DNA of 64,000 nucleotides from Pyrenula massariospora (Eukaryota > Ascomycota > Eurotiomycetes > Pyrenulales > Pyrenulaceae): assembly GCA_021030905.1 (NCBI GenBank), contig JAGFMI010000020.1:620001-684000 (forward strand). The letters are read 5' to 3'. Positions 22,319 to 33,604 of this stretch are shown piece after piece. Position 1 is the first letter of the stretch, and each line of letters starts with the position of its first letter. Both the position numbers and the translations under genes were made by a program. The notes beneath the pieces were generated by a model, which worked only from the letters and a program-made list of their open reading frames with translations, made no database searches and was not told the DNA's origin.

Positions 22319-24148
22319 TCAACCCATCAAATCGTCCAAGGCTCCTCCTCCAGTAGCAGCCGCTCTAGGAGTCGGCGCTGTTGGTCTAGACTGAGGAGAA
22401 GGTGCTGCCGGAGTCCCCCAGATACCGGCACCGCTTCTCTCCTTAGCCATGCTGTTCAAGTCAGGTCCTTTGCCTGGGGCCGTCTTGCCCTGGATACCGG
22501 ATTTTGCGCTCGCAGAGGACCAGAGGGAGCCAAAAGCATCGCCCCCAGGCTTGGTGGTCGAGGTGGCGGTTGGTTTGCCCAGCGTCGCCGCGCTCCCAGA
22601 GCTGAAAGACTGGCCAGATTGGCTGGGTCGAGATGTAAGGGAAGGTGCGGCAATGGTGGACGGATTAGATTGTGTCTGGACAGAAGTATAGTAGTTTGGT
22701 CCACTCTGCTTGTACGTTGCCGGACGAGAGATAGATGACTGCAGTTGCGGTGCAGGGGCGGGAGAAGATATTGTAGAGGACATCGGCGAAGGGATGTTTT
22801 GAGATGCAGGTGCGGAAGGAGAGACACTCGAAAAGAGGTCGTTCAAATTATTTGGCGCTACAGGCTGAGGAGCGGCGAACTGTGTGGAGGAGGTAGTTGT
22901 TGATGTTGTAGCTGGCGGAGGCGACAATGTTCCTAACGCTGAGGAAGGCGCTGCTGTAGAAGTGGATGGTGCATTGGCAGATTGGAAATCGTCAAAATCG
23001 TCGTCTACTGCACCCGCGGACGAAGATTGCATGGTGCCAAAATCGTCCATTGCATTCGGACTGCCGATCTTTGCACCTCCGCTCGAAGACGATATCGGTT
23101 CATCTCCAAATTCAAATAAATCTTGCTCTGGTTGTTTCTTGGGCTCAACCTTCTTGCCTGCATCTCGTTTGATAGTGTTCAATGATGCGGCTCGCTGACC
23201 TCCGATTTCTCTTCGGTGACCAGAGGAGGGTGCATCTCCCTCGTCATACTCGTCATATTCTTCGAAGCGATCGCCTCTTCGTTGCGTGTCTGAGAATCCT
23301 GACTCATTACCTCCAAAGCCGCCACCATCGCCGTATACTCTGCCAGTGTACCCTCCGTAGCCGGCATCTTCGCTGCCGAACCCGCCATACCTATTGCCGC
23401 CGCCACCACTTGAGAAGCCTCCTCCTAGACCTGCCCCTCCCTCGACTCCACCAAATTTGTTGCGGTTTGCACGAGCCTTTTTCCGCTCGCCCCTGATTGC
23501 GTCCACATCATTGAGAAGTTTTGCGAGCTCTTGTGCCCGGTTCCGGACATTGATGCCCTGGTCTTTGCCGTTTTGATCTATGAAGTGGAATTGTCGGAGC
23601 ATTCGAAGGAGCGAAAGGTGAGACCGTGCGTCATCTACAACACGTTCTGAGCCGTTCTTGATCAGAAATTCAAGCAGCTGGAGGGACTAAATATTGGTTA
23701 GTCATGATATATCTGGGTCCCTGTCCATCCCATACCTTGTAGATTTGCCGCCATTCCTCGGCTGTCTTGTCTGTGAAACGTTTATAAATCATGGGCATGA
23801 TCTCGTTGAGAAGTTGACTGCGCGATTAGAGTTCCATTTGGTATAGAGAGTGGTGAACGAACTAGTTATGTGTGCCATTGGCAATCTCCTGCATCAGGGA
23901 GGACGAAGCTCCCCATGGCTCATTGTTCGTCGCTTCGCGAACCTAGAGAAGATAAGCGGAGAAGACGTCGCCAGGTAGTAGCGCATACTTTGGCCTCCAT
24001 TTCTGTATAATTCATCACGGCTGGAGGCTCTTAGCATTTGACTCAACATTTGTAGATGTAGCTGACCATTTTGCACCTTTCGAACGCCAGCTTTAAGGTC
24101 GTACAAGGTCAGGTTGCTAACCTGATCCTTGAGATTGTTGAAGTCCAT
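22319..24148 (-). CDS. ent3: Ent3-type epsin (ENTH domain), 547 aa
   Basis: Five exons, 24148-24067, 24020-23989, 23942-23863, 23817-23736 and 23686-22319, give 547 residues; the introns are 44-49 nt. The ENTH domain (~1-150) reads MDFNNLKDQVSNLTLYDLKA, VMNYTEMEAKVREATNNEPW, EWRQIYKSLQLLEFLIKNGS and QGINVRNRAQELAKLLND, closest in pattern to yeast Ent3. ENTH domains bind phosphoinositides. Ent3-type epsins act in clathrin traffic between the trans-Golgi network and endosomes. The disordered tail has acidic-Phe motifs (FEFGDEP, DDFGTM, DDDFDDFQSA, LNDLF, DAFGSLW) that suit gamma-ear/GGA or adaptor binding. No NPF and no obvious ubiquitin-interacting motif is seen, which argues against Ent1/2. 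A Gly-rich stretch (~200-240) and a C-terminal DDLMG complete it. Confidence 0.92.
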
Positions 24149-24529
24149 TCTGATAAATTCAGTAACGCATTGGGATTTGGGTACTTGATGGGATGTGCCG
24201 GATCAAGTTGAGCGCTGCAAGAACCGTCAACGATATCAAGGGACAGATGGAATCTCCGACTCCGCGCAAGGTTGGCTCTCCGCACCTACAAACGCTCGGC
24301 CAAAAATAGTAGTTAGGGCTGGGTTCCTGACAGTATCCAGGTACAGTACACGGTCTGATGTCCTAACCTTGTATTATTGATACCAAGGTGTGTATCTCAC
24401 AAAATTTTCTATGCTGAATATGTCAAAATAAACATTTTATACGAGACAGATGCCTACTCCTGTGGTAGCCTACAGCAAGATGATCCCTAACAGCGTATGT
24501 GACCCCCGTTGAACTTCTGGCTAAGCTTT
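24149..24529. other. Intergenic region between two minus-strand genes
   Basis: This is 381 bp holding the 3' UTR of the permease gene and the promoter/leader of the epsin gene. I see no additional feature. Confidence 0.5.
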
Positions 24530-26191
24530 TCAGCGCCCAAAGCGTTTCAGCTCGATAAATCGCAGCGGTACATAGGTGACAGCAGCGAATGTGAAAGCCA
24601 GCTCGAAACCAATGTCCCCACCAAATTCGCCAATCTTCTTGCCGATCGGGGAAACGTACCAGACTTGTGCCATGCCCATTGACGCTCCAAAAATCCCAAA
24701 AAGGAAGGCGACACAAGCTGCTATAGAAGGAGGCAACTTGTTTGGTTGGTCGTAGTGCTCAGGAGCGTATCCTCTGGTGCCCCTGCGGAAAATGATATGT
24801 TCTGGTAGTGATATCGCCTCGTAAATCGCTAGCCAGTATCCGATGATGAGCATAAAATTCTCCAGCACGTCCTCGAAGTTGGAATAGCCTGGGATGGCGA
24901 TTGCGCAGTATACAACAGTGCCCACCAGAGTCCACACAAAGCGAGGAACCATTTGCGTGTAACGTGACAGAACCTGGAGGCTGAAGCCTAGGCTGTATAT
25001 GTTAGGGCAATTGTTCCCAACAATACTGAGGGCCAGAATGACTACACAGAATTTACCAAAGCCGTGAAGAGGTCCGAATAAAACTTGCGCCAGGAGACCA
25101 CCAATGTGGTCATTCGTATACGCTTTTGCATAGTCTGGATTGTTGACAGTTGCGGTGGCAATGGCGAGGCCAAGCATTTCAGTAAAACACAATGGAAACA
25201 GCAGGCCGCCAAATACCCACAAGAAGATCTTGATGCGGTTCGTATTTCGCGGTTGGTAGCAGGTGTAATCTGCGGCATAGCTCGTCCAACCTGTCGCAAA
25301 CCCGAATACCGAAGCGGCAAAAGAAAGCACTGATCCAGCTTCGGTAGACCCGGTGTTCATAGGGAGGTTGGAAAATTCGCCAGAGTGCGCAAAAACACCG
25401 AGGACGATGAGAAAGATAATGAAGCAGGGAATCCAGCTGTAGAACTCGTAGAGGTGAACCACTTTGTAACCGAAAAGCGTGATGATAAATGTACATGCAG
25501 CAATAATGATAATGCCAGCATAGCCTGATACTAGTTAATCTCGATTCGTTGCTGGCTTGAAAGGCAACTAACCTGGAACGTCGCTATTCACAGCATGTAA
25601 CAATTGGGCGCCAACTATTACATTGACCGCAGACCAGCCGAGACAGGCAAGGCAGTTGAAGACCGCAACAACCTTTACTCCGTAGTAGCCGAAATAGAAA
25701 CGAGATAAGATCATCTGCCGCATGCCAAAGACAGGTCCGAGTGTTGAGAAGAAGCACACTGGAAGGATGCCCAGTAGATTGATGAACAATATCGTAAGTA
25801 GACCGTCCACAAATCCAAGGCCAAAGACCGGTACGGCGAGCACCCCGATTGCAAAAGAGGACACAACCATGTTGGCGGCACACCACTGGGTTAAAAGTCA
25901 GTCAATTCCGTCAACGCAGATCCAGCTGGACATTCTGACCATTGTGCCAACTTTCCTGGTGCTCTTGTCAGTCCTCTCGTACTCGGGTACTCGCTCAATA
26001 CCTCGTTGTTCAACGCCGAACTTTCCTGCTAGCCGCTGTAATTTACCAACCAAGCCGCCACTTGCAACAAAGGACTCTCCGGGGACCGCTCCTGTTTCAT
26101 CGACGGAATCACGGTGCTTCTCGGTGTCATGGTACGTCGTTGGAAGCTTTTCGGTGAAACCATATTTTTCTTGACCTGCTAACGAACCCAT
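24530..26191 (-). CDS. fcyB: Purine-cytosine permease (NCS1 family, Fcy type), 519 aa
   Basis: Three exons, 26191-25940, 25885-25573 and 25524-24530, give 519 residues; the introns are 54 and 48 nt. The first ~80 residues are hydrophilic and cytoplasmic, followed by about 12 hydrophobic segments. Family signatures include WCAANMVVSSFAIGVL at the start of TM1, GMRQMILSRFYFGYYG, FGFATGWTSYAADYTCYQP and IGYWLAIYEAISLPEHIIFR. These proteins import adenine, guanine, hypoxanthine and cytosine with protons across the plasma membrane and also admit 5-fluorocytosine. The length agrees with yeast Fcy2 (~530). Exact substrates cannot be told apart. The C-terminus ends FIELKRFGR. The next gene downstream on the same strand is the epsin. 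Confidence 0.93.
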
Positions 26192-27913
26192 CGCGGCGGG
26201 CGGGACTACCGTCAGGAGGGTGTTTGTGTTCGAGCTGCCGGGTTAACGGTACGTTTCTAATAGCAACAGAAAGGTATTGTGCGGAACAATGTCAAGGTTC
26301 AAATGGAAGTCACATCCAAGAAATCGGACACTTAAATACCCACACTTGATTCAGCATAAGAATCACGATTGACACAACAAGATGTGAAACCAGTAAAGGG
26401 ACCAGAATGAAAGAGAAGCGGTACCCTATCCCATCCGGCAATCGGAAGTGACCGCGGATGGAGCATGCCGACCAGGGTATCGACCAGCGACCCAGCCATG
26501 ACACAAAGTACGAAGACAGAGAGGTCCTGATAAGGACGCCAAGATGTTCTCACGAAAGAAGCACGTTGATTGGCGACATGACAAGTCGAGCGGTATCTCA
26601 AAAGATGGCCCTTAGTGGCAAGTAGGAAAGGCGACGGAGGGTGGCGTGTTGAAAGCAGAAATTGTCATAAGTGTGGGGAGCCATGATGGAGGCCGGCGCT
26701 CGCCACTACCCGCAAAGCTTCCAGCCGTATTCTTCAAAAGCGCCGTAGCATGAGAATGTGGTGGCTTGCGCTGCGATCCAGACCCAGAGCCACGGAGATG
26801 CCCAGGATGATCGTCATCCCCTAGGCGAACGAAGTCACGGCTGACAGAGATAAGGAGCTCTGAAAATGGCCAAAAGACACGACGCCGTCGAGCCCACCAC
26901 TAGATTTGGCGCGAGTTGTCCCAAGGCGATCATGCTCCTAGAGTTCCACCCACTGCACGGCATGAAATCACTCGAACCTTGTCGTAGATCCTTCGACTCG
27001 GCAAAGTAGTCCTATCGCGGCTTTTCGTAGGCATCGAAGGCTAAAAACAATATCAGACAGAAGCACTTAATGGTAGGAATTGCCGCGTTCAAATGATCCG
27101 AAAATATAGGTCATTATATGACGTATTGGAATTTTTGATGGTTGAGTCGCTTCTAAATAGCTGCTAGTTTCATGATCGAACGCGTAGCCTGACTTGAGTT
27201 TTGTGTAAAATTCAAGAGCCATCTAGAGTGTCTACAGTGAAACCACAATATAAATAACTGCCTTATCGGGCAACCTTCAATTCCTTTTTCAATCTATAGC
27301 TCAAGATCTTCATAGGTGGTTTTTTCTATTTAAGATATTCAGAAGGAGACAGCAGACAGCAGAGAGAGACTTGTTTGGAACATGTGGGAACAGTGCTCAA
27401 TTGGACGTCCTTGATGCTTATATCGCGATTTGACTTGTTGCTAATCCGCTCACTCTGTTTGGTCATGAAGGAACCGCTTCCATGCCTTATGTATAACCAA
27501 TGTCCCATTCTATACCTGAGCATCAAAATATGACAATTTTTACATTCTCCATCTGATTGGTGCTGCAGGATTGCAGCGCTTCCAGAGAAGATGCAGATTC
27601 TGATAACCAAATCCCTACCATCTTTCTCACTCAAGTATCGCAGTGGTGGCTACCACGCCCTGGTTAGCTGTAAATGGCAAGTTTTAAAGCTCAGTACTGT
27701 TGCCAGTACCGAGCCTTGATTGTATTCCAAGATACTAGCTGATGTATGCCCGACTACCTATGTATTGCGATTCTTTTCTGCCCTTGCGCCAGCTGCCCCT
27801 GCGCCACTCACAATGCTGGTATCATGAAAATCAAACGCGAGCACTGACAGTGAAAGTAAAGACTAACCACGCGTCCGCCTTTTCCCACCTGTGTCCTCCT
27901 CCCGCACCATAGC
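26192..27913. other. 1.7-kb region between permease and IQGAP genes
   Basis: It contains the permease promoter and the 3' UTR of the IQGAP gene. The 27050-27300 part is AT-rich. No coding frame or RNA gene was recognised. Confidence 0.5.
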
Positions 27914-30900
27914 TCATTCATTATAAAACTTTTTCATAATCAAATGCAAGAATAAGTTAACATTAACCCTCAGCGCACCTTCGAAGAATTCTAAGAATTG
28001 AGTGTTGTTGAATTGTGCTTGCAGCAGGTCATCTAGTGCGATCTGAGCGTTGGCTCCGGGCACCATCATGTTACCGCTCGATCCGTCGATCATGAACACA
28101 CCAACTTCATTGCTGGATATGGTTAGATCTACGCGCTCCCATTGCCGTTCGGTATAGCCTCTCCAGTGTACCATGACACCCTTGTCCGCAAGATTCCGAG
28201 CAGAGTATTTGTAGGAGCCGAATTTGAACGAGCGCCCCGAGCGCTGTAGCTCTCGTTCGTGGTCCCACTGCTTGGTAAATGGCATCAGGAAGCGCTTCTT
28301 GCCTTTCTTGTTCTGCAACGTGACCATGGCCTGTTCAATGTAGTCATTGTAGGTTTTCAGCTGACCTTCAAGGTAAACAGCTTGTTCATTCAACCGGTCA
28401 AGAGTGGTTTTCACACCATCGAGTTCGCGTTGACGCTGAATTCGGCGACGATGTTTCGTGCGAATGTCCAGTGCGATGGCATTAAGTAGATCCTGAAATT
28501 GGTTGTTGCGCGTAAGCTTGCCGCAGGACTCGAGCTGGAGAACGTTTTCCAGCGCTATCCTCTTGAGTTCGCCGTAGGTCATTGAGCCGATGTCGACCAT
28601 GGTGTTCGCGTCAGCATATGCGCCTCGCCTGCCACCACCCGGGCGGAGCTCTTCACGAACTAGTGTTGCCCATTTCTCCTCATCCTCAGGAGTGACTGGC
28701 TTGACAAGAATCTCGAGGAGGCTAGTCCCTGCCTGCACCCGAATGATGTAAAGTACACATCGTTTGGTTTCAGTAAAGAGAGTCTTGATGTCTGCATCGG
28801 GGTCTGAAGGCTGTTAGTATCCTTGTAACTGAGTCGAGGGGGATATTACTCACCCTCAGCGTTGTGGAGCTTAGGGTTCAACGTTAGACAGATCTCAGTT
28901 GAGCCTACGCTCATAAGCTCGCTTTCGTTACTCTTGACACTTCCGAGTTCGCGAATAATCTCCCTAAGTATGTCATCCTGGTTTGGAGAAACACTTGCTA
29001 TCTCGTTGGTGATGAGCTGATGAACAGAGAAGATATCGGCCATTTTCACATAGAGTGTCGGCTTTGTCTTTGCGTACAAGTCGTTAAACTCGTCAATGTC
29101 ATAATGCTCTTCAGCCGGTGGTACAGATATAACTGAGAATGTTAGCTGGGTTCAGATCAGAATGATGACACAATGTGTCTTACCATGGTTCCAAATATCG
29201 CAGAGTCGGTATATTGATTCTTGTAGGTAGGAATTGAGCGGCTGTAGGTAAATATTCTCGCCTGCAAATTCTCTGCCTGAAGCAGCCTGATTCAGGACCT
29301 TAGCAATCTCTCCTAAGTTACGCTTTTGCTCTTGAGTCAAGGCTCGGTCGATGACTCCGTGCTTTTCTGGCTCGGTAAGGGCTGATTGTAAGTAGTTTCT
29401 CCAAAGCCATTGACCCACCAATTGAAGTACAAAAGCAGGCTCTTCTTGCTGAAATTTGCTCAAAACCTGTTCGTACATCTGCTGCGCAATGAACCTAACA
29501 CCAAAAGGCATTCGGTGAAGGCTATCTTCCAATGACGCAAAGAATTGATCGCAGATATCACGAAGATCTTGTAGATGATGGATGAATGTTGCTCTGGTTT
29601 CAGGATCCCGAATGGCTTCCTCTCGTGGGACACTTGGATTTCGTCGACTCCTCTGACCAGTACGAAGTTCCTCATTGCTGATAGCTGATAGGTAAATCTG
29701 CATAGGATCGCTTTCGAGGTCGAGCTGTGGATTGTCGACAACGCCCTCTTTGACAATTGGTCCTAAAACATCCCGCACGAACTTCCGGTCTCGGGGCGAT
29801 TTAATGTATGCAGCAAATAGCCGGTTCCAAAAAGAATTAGATCTGAGATAGTCTTGCAAAGACTGAGAATGGTCGACTTCCTCTCTGATAGAACGGACAA
29901 TTAACTTGACCAGATAATACTCCTCTCGGCGCTTTTGAGCGTATCCGAACACTCCCATCATCACATGTTTAACTTTCTCACACTCCTTTTCGGGCGTTGC
30001 TTGCTCTCTAATCCTCCTGAACAGGCGCGATAAGTATTGAGGGTGAGTCTGTAAGAGGAAGAATAGCTCCTGATAATGCTCTAATTTTCTTCGAGACGCT
30101 TTGTTGAGTGCTTTGAGGTCGAAAGGATCCTTGGAAGAGATGTCCGTATTTGGAAGAAGTGTTCCTACGTGTCCGCCAAAGTGACGCTGATGCTTCACCA
30201 CCTCGTCCAATGTGATTTTATTCTTGACCAACAAAGCAATCTTGATGTCAAGCTGGGTGATGTATTGGTCGGCAAGCTCATTTTGTCTCACATGCTGAAC
30301 AACGGTCTTTCGGAGCCTTTCGAACTCGATCTCTTCGTCGAAGTCGAAGTCGCTGTCATTTAGGAGGTGTACAAAGCCCTTTAGAGTACCTACGGGAGGG
30401 TTTTTGCCACCGGTTAGACTTTTATAAGCTTGACCTTGGATTTTAGCGCGAGCAATACTCTGGATCTTAACCACTTTTTGCATGTTTTCGTTGAAGAAAC
30501 GTCGTTTCTCCTCGAACCGCGCACGGACCATCGATGCTCGAGCCGCAGCCTGCAGCTTCAAGATCGAGTCTTCAGTTGCCTCAAGATCATTCAACATTTC
30601 ACCGACTTGCATGCGAAGCAGCATTGCCCTGCAGAACGCCTGTAGTTCAGGCATTTCGGACTCGATTTCTTCTAATTGAGACAAGAGAACTCCGACTTGC
30701 TTTCGCTGGATAGCACCACGTGAGTATGCCTGGAGTTTGGTGATAGATTTCTCCTCTCGATGAATGCTCTGACGGTCTTCTGTGACTCTTTGACACAGTA
30801 GAAAGGCTCTCGCAAAGGCCTGTATCTTGACGATAGCTAAAGCTTGACTTGCCAGAGCGTGTCTAAGATTGCTGTAGTCCTCTCTCGCAACGGCGCCTCT

Positions 30901-32964
30901 AAAATGCGCCTGAAGCAGTGCGAGAGACTGAGCATGTTCCCGAAGATCTATAGCCGTAGTACGGATTTGTTTTCGTACACGAGCACCGCGAGCAAGTGCT
31001 TGAAAAGCTCGCCACGCGCCTGACAGCATGTGGAGCCGCTCGATCTGAAGCTCAACGTTTGAACGACTTGCTGCTCCACGGATCGCTGATTGGATCTGAG
31101 TAATGGTCCTAGACGCTTGATAGAGCTTGGCTCGGTGATCCTTGAGAGCAAACCGAGCTAGGGATCCACGGACTGCCGCTTGGAGCTTTCGAACAGTGTC
31201 TTCTTTGTCTTTAGTGGCCTCAAATTGATCAGCGCAAGCCCTTCGCTCCAAGGCTCCTCGAACCGCAGCTTGGAACCAGGAAATTGGTATGTCCGCCTGC
31301 CGAGCTCTGATTTTCAGGTCTTGAACATTGGCTCGAGTCTTGCTAGCCCGCGCGAGGCTCTGAAGCTTCAAAATATCACCTTCTCTCGATTTCCACGTAT
31401 GTCCTCGTGACCGTTGCTTTGCCCTGGTATTGAAGCCTCTAACAGAAGATTGGAGGCGTACGGCGAATCTCCTCATATTAAGCCTGTACTCGATGACTTG
31501 CCTAGCCCAGTCACCACGGATGAAAGCCTGTAGTTCGATCAATTTAGCTTCGGACTCCCAAAGGCTATTCATGGTTTCGCCGAGCCCGAGGCGTATAATG
31601 GCTCCTCGAGCTTGGGCTTGGAAGTCAAGGACCAACGCTTCCTGCTCGGCGAGCTCTCGATCAATCCGGTCCTGCTCAGATTCCACTGGCTCTGGCTCAG
31701 GTTCCGCACCGAAGGAAGCACCCATCCCAGAAAAGGAAGGCATACTAATACCCGCCTTGTCTAAACCTTTCTGCATTTGTTCGAGTTCATGGTGCTCGAA
31801 TTGAAGCTGGCCGACAAGATTGCCGATACGGAAGTCGACTATCCCCTTTCGAAACAATAGCCATGAGAGGGCATGGATACAGTAGATAACCTTGGGGATA
31901 TTTTTCTTCTCGTATAGATCAATAAGCTCGAAACGGAAGAGATCTGGTAGTTCCACATCCCCGAGAAATCGGAAAAACCACGCAATATTGTCAGAATGGC
32001 GGAATTGCAGTTTAGGGTGTCGAAATATGCGCACAGGTTGGCTGGGGTTGAGGGCCTGCACGATCTCGGCCAACGTGACACCATCTCGCAGAGCTTCTTC
32101 GAGCTCGACAATTGGCGGTATTGGCTTGTGTATGATGTCCTCAATCCATTCTTTGGCTTCTCCAATGTGGCACAAATACTCATAAGCTTGAAGAAATTGG
32201 CGCTGTTGGTCCATCCAATTTCTGCCACCCCAGCCATACCGGCTCTCGTTTGCCAATGCAACTTTCCCCCGTGACCCAGCAGAGGAGTCTGTTCTTTTGA
32301 GCTGTCTCCGGCCCTGTAGTCCCGCTACTGAAGGCGCAGGAGCGGCAAGAGAGAATTCTTCATTATCAGTTGACCGTGCGAACTTTGACAATGTCTTCAG
32401 ATGACCAGTCGATGACTTTTGAAGCTCATTTAGATCGGTTGGTATGAATGAAGGGGTATGCTGAATAGTATGTGCATGATGGATATGTGGTCTTTCTGGA
32501 AGCTGATAAGTGTTTTCTTGTGATGATTGATGATGCTTTTCAAGAAAGGGATCCGTAGAGAATATTGATGAAGCGCTCCCGATGCTGTGACTCTGTGAGT
32601 GATGAGCTTGCCTTCTTGTTGTTGGCGGAGAAGAATTGGGAGCTTGGGGAAGAGGTCGAAATGACCGTCGGCTTGAGTTGTAGGCGCTTTCTGGGCTTCG
32701 CTCTACACTGGTGCGATCGATTCTTGAAGCGTGCCCAGCCGTATTCTTTATGTCGCTTTTACCTCGCGTGTGGACCATTGCGTCTTGAGAATAGGCGCTG
32801 GAAGTCGCTGACGATATTGTGCTCGTGCGACTTGGCAGGAACGGGTTGGAATAATTCGAGTACGCAGATGAAGCCGTAGAAGCATTTGAATTCTGACGCA
32901 AAGGGCTCGAATAAGGAATTGGGTGGTCGGTCTGTGATCGCCGAAAGTTCTGAAAGGTTCCCAT
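27914..32964 (-). CDS. iqg1: IQGAP-type cytokinesis scaffold (CH, IQ repeats, RasGAP), 1649 aa
   Basis: Three exons, 32964-29184, 29132-28854 and 28803-27914 (introns 51 and 50 nt, the second with a TACTAAC-type branch), give 1649 residues. After a ~250-residue Ser-rich N-terminus, the actin-binding CH domain spans ~260-375 (EAKEWIEDIIHKPIPPIVEL, LRDGVTLAEIVQALNP, SDNIAWFFRFLGDVELPDLF). From ~448 I count 14 IQ-like units of the LQxxxRGxxxR type, which bind calmodulin or light chains. The RasGAP-related domain follows (~940-1270: FVRDVLGPIVKEG, LCDLRDICDQF-like segment), then the RasGAP C-terminal domain (FKFGSYKYSARNLADKGVM, WERVDLTISSNEVGVFMIDG). Fungal IQGAPs (Iqg1, Rng2, SepG) organise the actomyosin ring at septa and usually lack GAP activity. 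The start is the ATG at 32964, one codon after an in-frame GTG. Confidence 0.95.
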
Positions 32965-33604
32965 CACGTTGGCAAGGTCAGGTAGCCCAGCGGCCTTTGA
33001 AGATCGAAGGTGTTTCTCTCGCGCAACTCAAAATCATGTCTATCCTGCTCCGGCGGTCATCTTGTTCACATAAGGCCTGGGTGTGGTCGCATGCGGTGGT
33101 TGTGCCTGTGTGGCAGGAACTGGGAGCGGTGTGGCTGGCAGGCACGGGCTTGCTACTCCGCATGTAAACAAGCTGCCCAGAGTGGAATAGCGTCTAATCG
33201 GATTACCAGTTGAGACTCGCTCTTCTCATGGTGAATCTAGTGACCTTTCTGGCTGCAACGATCTCTGTCCATACCTTTGATGGAAGACAACCTCGATACT
33301 AGTGTTGTATCAAAATCTCCTAATATGGCAACTCTGATCCGCCCGCCTGACAATTTCTTAAAACCATGACAGGCACTGAACCCTCCTACCAGATTTTCTG
33401 GATTCCAAGATGGGTTTAGCTTCTCCTTCCCCACACATAACAGTCCCGTGAATTTCGAGGTGGGTTTCTACATGTCTTCCCTAGCACTGGAAGCAGAACT
33501 CTCGAACTCGCCTGCAGGAGGACGAGCTACGTGTTTCCGAGAGTTTAAGGCTGCGTGTTTCTCTTTCATCACCTCCTCTGTCCACGAGCGACGCGTTTTT
33601 CATC
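32965..33604. promoter_or_regulatory. Shared divergent promoter, IQGAP / IMP dehydrogenase
   Basis: These 640 bp separate two head-to-head start codons. The half near 33604 has pyrimidine-rich sequence (tttctctttcatcacctcct at 33557-33576) just before the IMP dehydrogenase ATG. I see no TATA box I would stand by. Confidence 0.5.
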
